The notes under the pieces: generated by a model
The model's input: the letters and a program-made list of their open reading frames with translations, nothing else
Databases searched by the model: none
What the model was told of the DNA's origin: nothing
DNA from: an uncultured Terrimonas sp.
GTDB taxonomy: Bacteria; Bacteroidota; Bacteroidia; Chitinophagales; Chitinophagaceae
NCBI GenBank assembly: GCA_946886925.1
Contig: CAMPJQ010000048.1
Span: 1 to 10,454, forward strand
DNA length: 10,454 bases
Direction: 5' to 3'
Program-made: the position numbers and the translations under genes
Shown: piece after piece, positions 6,343-10,454 of the stretch
Numbering within the stretch: position 1 is the first letter of the stretch
Layout of the letters: each line of letters opens with the position of its first letter

Positions 6343-8145
6343 ATGATTCAACCCCTGCGATTATTTGACTGCCTTGATTACCAATTGGAAAGGTTCCCTA
6401 AGCAGGATATGCTTGCGGCAAAAGAAAACGGCCAATGGCGCCCTTACAGCACCGAAGAAGTAAAGCAAACTTCGCTGAAATTAGCAGCCGGGCTGCAGGC
6501 CCTGGGCGTTTCGGGTAATGATATGACTACGGAAAACAGGGATAAAATCGCTATCATTTCCAACAATCGTCCCGAGTGGCTGATCACCGATATGGCCGTG
6601 CAGCAAACAGGCGCTATACTGGTTCCCATTTACCCTACTACCAACCCGCTCGAAATTGAATTCATCTTTAACGATGCCGCCGTAAAATATGTATTTGTGA
6701 GCAGTGAAGAATTGCTTCAAAAATTGCAGGGAATCCGTGCTAAAATACCTACGGTTAAAGACATCTTCGCCTTTAACCTTATTGAAGGCGCCAAACACTG
6801 GTCGGAAGTGCTGGATAAATCCACGGAGGCAGGGTTAGCCGAAATAGGAACCATTAAAAACAAAATTCAAAAAGACGACCTGGCTACCATTATTTATACT
6901 TCCGGCACAACCGGCACCCCAAAAGGTGTAATGCTCAGTCATAATAATATTGTTCAAAATGCATTTCTCTCTAAAGAATGTTTTCCTTTCGATGATCAGC
7001 CGAAATACAAAGCGCTGAGCTTTTTGCCTCTGAATCATATTTTTGAAAAAATGGTAAGCTATATCTATATGTTCAGCGGTATAGGTATTTATTACGCGGA
7101 AAGCTTAGAAACCATTGGCGCCAACCTGCAGGAAGTAAAGCCCGATGTATTTACCACTGTTCCCCGACTGCTCGAAAAAGTATATGAACGCATTATGGGT
7201 AAAGGAGCAGAATTAAAGGGGATTAAGCGACAACTTTTTTTCTGGGCGGTTGATGTGGCGAAAAAATACGATAACCTTATTGATGGCGGCTTTTTATATA
7301 ACCTTAAGTTATCTGTTGCCAATAAATTAATTTTCAGCAAATGGCGCGAAGCCCTGGGTGGAAATATAAAATACATTATTACCGGCGGGGCGGCATGCCA
7401 GGAGCGGCTGATCCGTATATTTAACGCGGCAAAGATACCACTGTATGAAGGGTATGGTCCTACCGAGAATTCGCCTGTAATTTCCGTCAACCGGCGCGAG
7501 CCGGGCGGGATGAAATTCGGGACTGTTGGCCCACCCATAAAAGGTGTTGAAGTAAAATTGATGGATGATGGGGAAATATGCGTAAAAGGACCGTCCATGA
7601 TGGTGGGTTATTATAAACGACCCGACCTTACCGCGGAAGCCATTATTGATGGCTGGCTGCATACCGGCGATATCGGCGTATTTGAGGACGATAAGTTTTT
7701 GCGCATCACCGACCGCAAAAAAGAATTGTTCAAAACCAGTGGTGGCAAATATGTAGCGCCTTCCGCTATTGAAAACAAGTTAAAAGAATCACGCTTTATT
7801 GAACAGGTAATTGTGCTGGGCGCGGGGCAAAAATTTGTAGGTGCGCTCATCGTTCCGTCGTTCGCCAATTTAAAAGACTGGTGTGAAAAGAACGGCGTTT
7901 CTTTTCAATCCAATGAAAGTGTTATTAAAGACAAGGCGGTAATAGAGCATTACAAAGAAATTGTGGAACAGCTCAATCAAAGTTTCAATCACGTGGAACA
8001 GGTAAAGCGGTTTGAGTTACTGCCGCGCGAGTGGAGTGTGGAATCGGGAGAAGTTACACCCAAGCTCAGCCTGAAACGTAAGGTGATCATGGAAAAATAC
8101 AAAGACGCTTTAGAAAGAATATACGTTAATGAAACGGTGATATAG
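6343..8145 (+). CDS. Long-chain fatty acid-CoA ligase (AMP-forming)
   Basis: This ANL-superfamily adenylating enzyme of 600 residues activates long-chain fatty acids with ATP and CoA to acyl-CoA, for beta-oxidation or lipid remodelling. It has no signal peptide and is probably cytosolic or associated with the inner membrane. The ATP-binding P-loop YTSGTTGTPKG is at 185-195. YEGYGPTENSP has the A5 motif YGPTE at 371-375. GWLHTGDIG has the ribose-binding Asp443. TDRKKELFKTSGGKYVAP contains Arg458 and starts the C-terminal subdomain. Near the C-terminus, TPKLSLKRK is the position where long-chain members carry the catalytic lysine. The short linker and 600-residue length fit the Bacteroidota long-chain acyl-CoA synthetase (COG1022/FAA1-like) group rather than E. 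coli FadD proper, so no gene symbol is given. The start at 6343 gives the usual N-terminus (MIQPLRLFDCLDYQ). A probable terminator lies about 70-95 bp past the stop. Confidence 0.93.
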   Translation: MIQPLRLFDCLDYQLERFPKQDMLAAKENGQWRPYSTEEVKQTSLKLAAGLQALGVSGNDMTTENRDKIAIISNNRPEWLITDMAVQQTGAILVPIYPTTNPLEIEFIFNDAAVKYVFVSSEELLQKLQGIRAKIPTVKDIFAFNLIEGAKHWSEVLDKSTEAGLAEIGTIKNKIQKDDLATIIYTSGTTGTPKGVMLSHNNIVQNAFLSKECFPFDDQPKYKALSFLPLNHIFEKMVSYIYMFSGIGIYYAESLETIGANLQEVKPDVFTTVPRLLEKVYERIMGKGAELKGIKRQLFFWAVDVAKKYDNLIDGGFLYNLKLSVANKLIFSKWREALGGNIKYIITGGAACQERLIRIFNAAKIPLYEGYGPTENSPVISVNRREPGGMKFGTVGPPIKGVEVKLMDDGEICVKGPSMMVGYYKRPDLTAEAIIDGWLHTGDIGVFEDDKFLRITDRKKELFKTSGGKYVAPSAIENKLKESRFIEQVIVLGAGQKFVGALIVPSFANLKDWCEKNGVSFQSNESVIKDKAVIEHYKEIVEQLNQSFNHVEQVKRFELLPREWSVESGEVTPKLSLKRKVIMEKYKDALERIYVNETVI

Positions 8146-8216
8146 AAATGCTTTGCACGCTGAATATGAATAAATATTCCGGCAAGGGTATACACGTATT
8201 CCATTCAATATTTTTG

Positions 8217-8242
8217 ATCGGGATATTTCCTGATTCTTTTTA
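8217..8242 (+). terminator. Probable intrinsic terminator of the acyl-CoA synthetase gene
   Basis: ATCGGGA (8217-8223) pairs with TCCTGAT (8228-8234) through seven base pairs, one of them G-T, around a TATT loop, and is followed by TCTTTTTT (8235-8242). This is hairpin-plus-U-tract geometry on the + strand only. The stem is modest in GC. Confidence 0.5.
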
Positions 8243-8283
8243 ATTGTTTATCAAGCAATGGCTATTCACTGCTTTCTTCAAAC

Positions 8284-8309
8284 CTGTCTTTGCCTGTTTT
8301 AAAAGACAG
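8284..8309. repeat. Inverted repeat, 8-bp perfect stem
   Basis: CTGTCTTT (8284-8291) is the exact reverse complement of AAAGACAG (8302-8309), with a 10-nt loop. It has no T-run on either side, so its role is unclear. It could protect the 3' end of either convergent transcript or simply be incidental. Confidence 0.4.
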
Positions 8310-8395
8310 ATCCTCCATTGCAAAATAAAAACGCTCTGCAAAAAATTGAAGTGGCAACTCTATTGCAAGCAATATGGATTTTTTAGGCCGCCGGT

Positions 8396-10324
8396 TTATG
8401 GCTTCATATAGCCCTTATCAATAAACTCCATAAAGGTTAACAAAGCGCCCCAGTGATAAAACCCGTCAGCATTATGAACATCACTACCCTCACCGGTAAC
8501 AGCATTGTAGTTTTCAAATACGCCTCCATTCTCTTTCCAGTTTTTTAGCAATAATTCTCCTGATTTGGTAACAAGGTCTGTTCTTGCATCTTTTACATCA
8601 TAGTTAAGCATACCGAGATACACTAAAAAATTCATTGGCGCCCAAATCCGCCCTCTCCAATAACTATTGTCTTTAAACCCGGAATCATTGCGGGAAATGG
8701 ATGGCATTACATATTGTCCGTAAAACTCGTTTGAATTGAAATAATGTTCTTTCATCATTCGCTCAGCCTGTTTTTGTGAACATGCTTTTGCAAGCATAGG
8801 GTAAAAGTTGGTTGGAGACAGGCGGTAGCTTTTTGCATCTGTATCCAATCGTCTATTTAAAAAGATCCCCGTTTTTTCATCCCAGAGGGTGCCCAGTTGT
8901 TTTGCATAAAACGAAGATCTTTTTTTCAATGCTGCCGCCTCTGCATTTTTACCCAGTATCGCTGAGATTTCCGCTAAAGCATTACAATCTGCAATATATA
9001 TGCTCATTAAACCAACGTCTGCCAATTCCATCGTATGTGTTTGCGTATTAAATGGAACGCCGTCATACATGGGTGAGTTGTCAAGTCCTGATTCATAAGC
9101 CGCACTTTGCAATTGACTTTCGGTAAATACAGTATCGTTTTTATAATAGCTGCCCCAGGCAAGAAATCCTTTGACGTCACGAGTTGCCGGCCACCACTTA
9201 TTCCATGTTAGCAATTCATCATACACCTCATTCAGAAACCATTTTTCCTTGTATTTCTTATAAATTTCAAGAACGACCTTGCTGCCAACCGGCGGTTGTG
9301 ACCTGTCCCACGAAGAACTGCGCAGCAATGAGCCATCACCGCTTGCTTGCTGGTAGCCGCTTACCGATTGAAAATTTGGTACAAACCCTTCGGGGGTAAT
9401 GGCTTTCGTTATTTCAACTGCATTTGCATAAGCCAGCTCTTTATTGAATAAAGACAACATATAGCTTGCGAAATAGGTATCCCATTCAAACAACACAAAG
9501 CCGCCCCATTGCTTATTCCATAACCTGCTTACAGGAGTGATGACACGATGATTGGGTGCATCGTAAATCGTGTTCCACGCAAGTATTGTCTGCATGGCTT
9601 TGAACGATTCCGACAAATTCCCATAGCTGTCCATTCTTTTTTGTTGCGCTTCCCTGTGCCTGGCGATAATGTTTTTAATAGTTGATAAATCTCTTGCCTT
9701 ACCGGTGTAGATGCCAATTTCTTCGTTCAGTGTAAAAGTTAAACGCGGACTTGTGGAAGCGATATACGCATTGGGTACCGGTGTAGCGGTTGAACTGACT
9801 GTAATAAGGTTGCCCGGAAAGGCGCCGGTAAGTTTATTTTCCTTTCTGCCGGTTGCTCCTTCGCTGTTCCACAATAAACCGGCTTCTGCTACAAGGAAGT
9901 TTTCCGATGGGGCGGAGGGTGATACGAGGATCAGCTCGTCATTTCCGTCTGTTGCTGTTTCAACGGATAAATCTATTCCCATGTACTGCAGCTTTAAACT
10001 GGTATAGCTTCCATCATCAGAACGCAATCCCAATAAAACTTTTTCAGGGCGATTTGTTATTTCGGATGCTTTAAAAGCTTCTTTCAGGTAGGCTTTATTA
10101 TCCTTTGTGGCTATACATAAATTGATGGAGAAACCTTCAGGCAGTAAGGCATGTGTAAGAATACTGTTGTTGTACCAGGTGTTCCATCCTTTGCCTAAAT
10201 GTTCCTGCAGTTGTTTATACTCCTGCGTTCTGATGTTTCGTGTGGTAGTTTGAGCATACAGGTTTGTTGTTATTAGGAGCAAAATAACCAGCAATATTTT
10301 AGCTGTCATATTCTTTAAGTTCAT
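8396..10324 (-). CDS. Exported GH63/trehalase-like glycoside hydrolase
   Basis: This 642-residue secreted glycosidase has an (alpha/alpha)6 barrel like clan GH-G (GH37, GH63). The probable target is an alpha-linked glucoside, mannoside or mannosylglycerate-like substrate, but specificity cannot be read from sequence. Residues 1-25 are a signal peptide ending NLYAQ. Residues about 26-240 form an N-terminal beta-rich region. The barrel follows, with GFVLFEWDTYF (Trp281-Asp282), then YESGLDNSPMYD, whose Asp415 matches the general acid of GH37/GH63 (compare ESGWDFSS in trehalases). Next come SYWRGRIWAPMNF, and GGVFENYNAVTGEG, whose Glu604 fits the general base, followed by FYHWGALL. The frame opens at an ATG at 10360, but the ATG at 10324 gives a standard signal peptide, and a promoter-like element lies across the upstream one. 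A later ATG at 10309 is also possible. It shares no operon with the other genes here and lies convergent to the acyl-CoA synthetase gene. Confidence 0.85.
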   Translation of the reverse strand: MNLKNMTAKILLVILLLITTNLYAQTTTRNIRTQEYKQLQEHLGKGWNTWYNNSILTHALLPEGFSINLCIATKDNKAYLKEAFKASEITNRPEKVLLGLRSDDGSYTSLKLQYMGIDLSVETATDGNDELILVSPSAPSENFLVAEAGLLWNSEGATGRKENKLTGAFPGNLITVSSTATPVPNAYIASTSPRLTFTLNEEIGIYTGKARDLSTIKNIIARHREAQQKRMDSYGNLSESFKAMQTILAWNTIYDAPNHRVITPVSRLWNKQWGGFVLFEWDTYFASYMLSLFNKELAYANAVEITKAITPEGFVPNFQSVSGYQQASGDGSLLRSSSWDRSQPPVGSKVVLEIYKKYKEKWFLNEVYDELLTWNKWWPATRDVKGFLAWGSYYKNDTVFTESQLQSAAYESGLDNSPMYDGVPFNTQTHTMELADVGLMSIYIADCNALAEISAILGKNAEAAALKKRSSFYAKQLGTLWDEKTGIFLNRRLDTDAKSYRLSPTNFYPMLAKACSQKQAERMMKEHYFNSNEFYGQYVMPSISRNDSGFKDNSYWRGRIWAPMNFLVYLGMLNYDVKDARTDLVTKSGELLLKNWKENGGVFENYNAVTGEGSDVHNADGFYHWGALLTFMEFIDKGYMKP

Positions 10325-10362
10325 TTCTTTTTGAAGATTTTGTTTAATTGAAAATAGCATAG

Positions 10363-10370
10363 CAAAGGTG
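10363..10370 (-). promoter_or_regulatory. Candidate promoter of the glycosidase gene, -7 element CACCTTTG
   Basis: On the minus strand CACCTTTG differs from TAnnTTTG at one base (C for T at the first position) and would start transcription near 10357, about 33 nt before the ATG at 10324. That start would exclude the upstream ATG at 10360. No -33 TTG is evident. Confidence 0.3.
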
Positions 10371-10454
10371 AACCTCTCGGGATTGCTGTATCGCCCGGCA
10401 CATATAAAGACTGAGGACTTATGAAAATACGGGCTCAGGTTATTGGTAGAATGG

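Larger units (their letters stand above)
8146..8395. other. Convergent intergenic region
   Basis: These 250 bp separate two convergent genes. I see no credible coding sequence. The region contains a probable terminator for the acyl-CoA synthetase gene (8217-8242), a second hairpin (8284-8309), and a small GAATAT/ATATTC inverted repeat at 8162-8179. There is no clear T-tract terminator for the glycosidase gene on the minus strand. Confidence 0.6.

Noticed and set aside
7092..7598. 168-codon minus-strand frame inside the acyl-CoA synthetase gene
   Set aside because: It is a shadow of a strongly supported gene; the translation is low-complexity Ser/Pro/Arg-rich with no motif.
10421..10454. ATG with an upstream AGGA, open to the right edge (MKIRAQVIGRM...), possibly the start of a divergent gene
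   Set aside because: Only 11 codons are visible and no family can be recognised; the downstream sequence is needed.

Overview
The window looks like chromosomal DNA from a Bacteroidota bacterium, most likely of the Chitinophagaceae type. The support is protein style (a SerC/DUF1015 pair, secreted proteins with signal peptides ending in ...AQ or ...SQ), moderate GC, start codons with no clear Shine-Dalgarno sequence, and TAnnTTTG-like -7 promoter elements upstream of several genes. The genus call is an inference. I see no transposase, phage gene, CRISPR array, tRNA or rRNA.

Layout: (1) 1-227 is non-coding and holds three back-to-back inverted repeats plus an operator-like palindrome. (2) 228-1199 (+) encodes a secreted zinc-dependent phospholipase C / S1-P1 nuclease-like hydrolase. 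(3) 1272-2339 (+) is serC, followed after 25 bp by a DUF1015 protein (2365-3591, +), probably one transcription unit tied to serine metabolism. (4) 3592-3802 lies between convergent genes and carries a compact composite REP-like element. (5) 3803-5176 (-) encodes an exported Cys-type arylsulfatase. It is divergent from (6) 5268-6281 (+), an exported TPR protein, with a promoter-like element for each gene in the 91-bp gap. (7) 6343-8145 (+) encodes a FadD/FACS-type long-chain acyl-CoA synthetase. (8) 8146-8395 is a convergent intergenic stretch with a probable terminator for the acyl-CoA synthetase. (9) 8396-10324 (-) encodes an exported (alpha/alpha)6-barrel glycosidase of the GH63/trehalase type. 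(10) 10325-10454 is its upstream region.

The genes do not form one obvious pathway. serC and DUF1015 are a coherent pair. The zinc hydrolase, sulfatase, TPR protein and glycosidase are exported proteins suited to periplasmic or surface degradation of phospho-esters, sulfate esters and glycans, but there is no SusC/SusD pair, regulator or sulfatase-maturing enzyme here to mark a polysaccharide utilisation locus. I do not see a convincing new defence or biosynthetic system. The two items most worth following up are the structured repeat element between the DUF1015 and sulfatase genes, and the direct serC-DUF1015 pairing.
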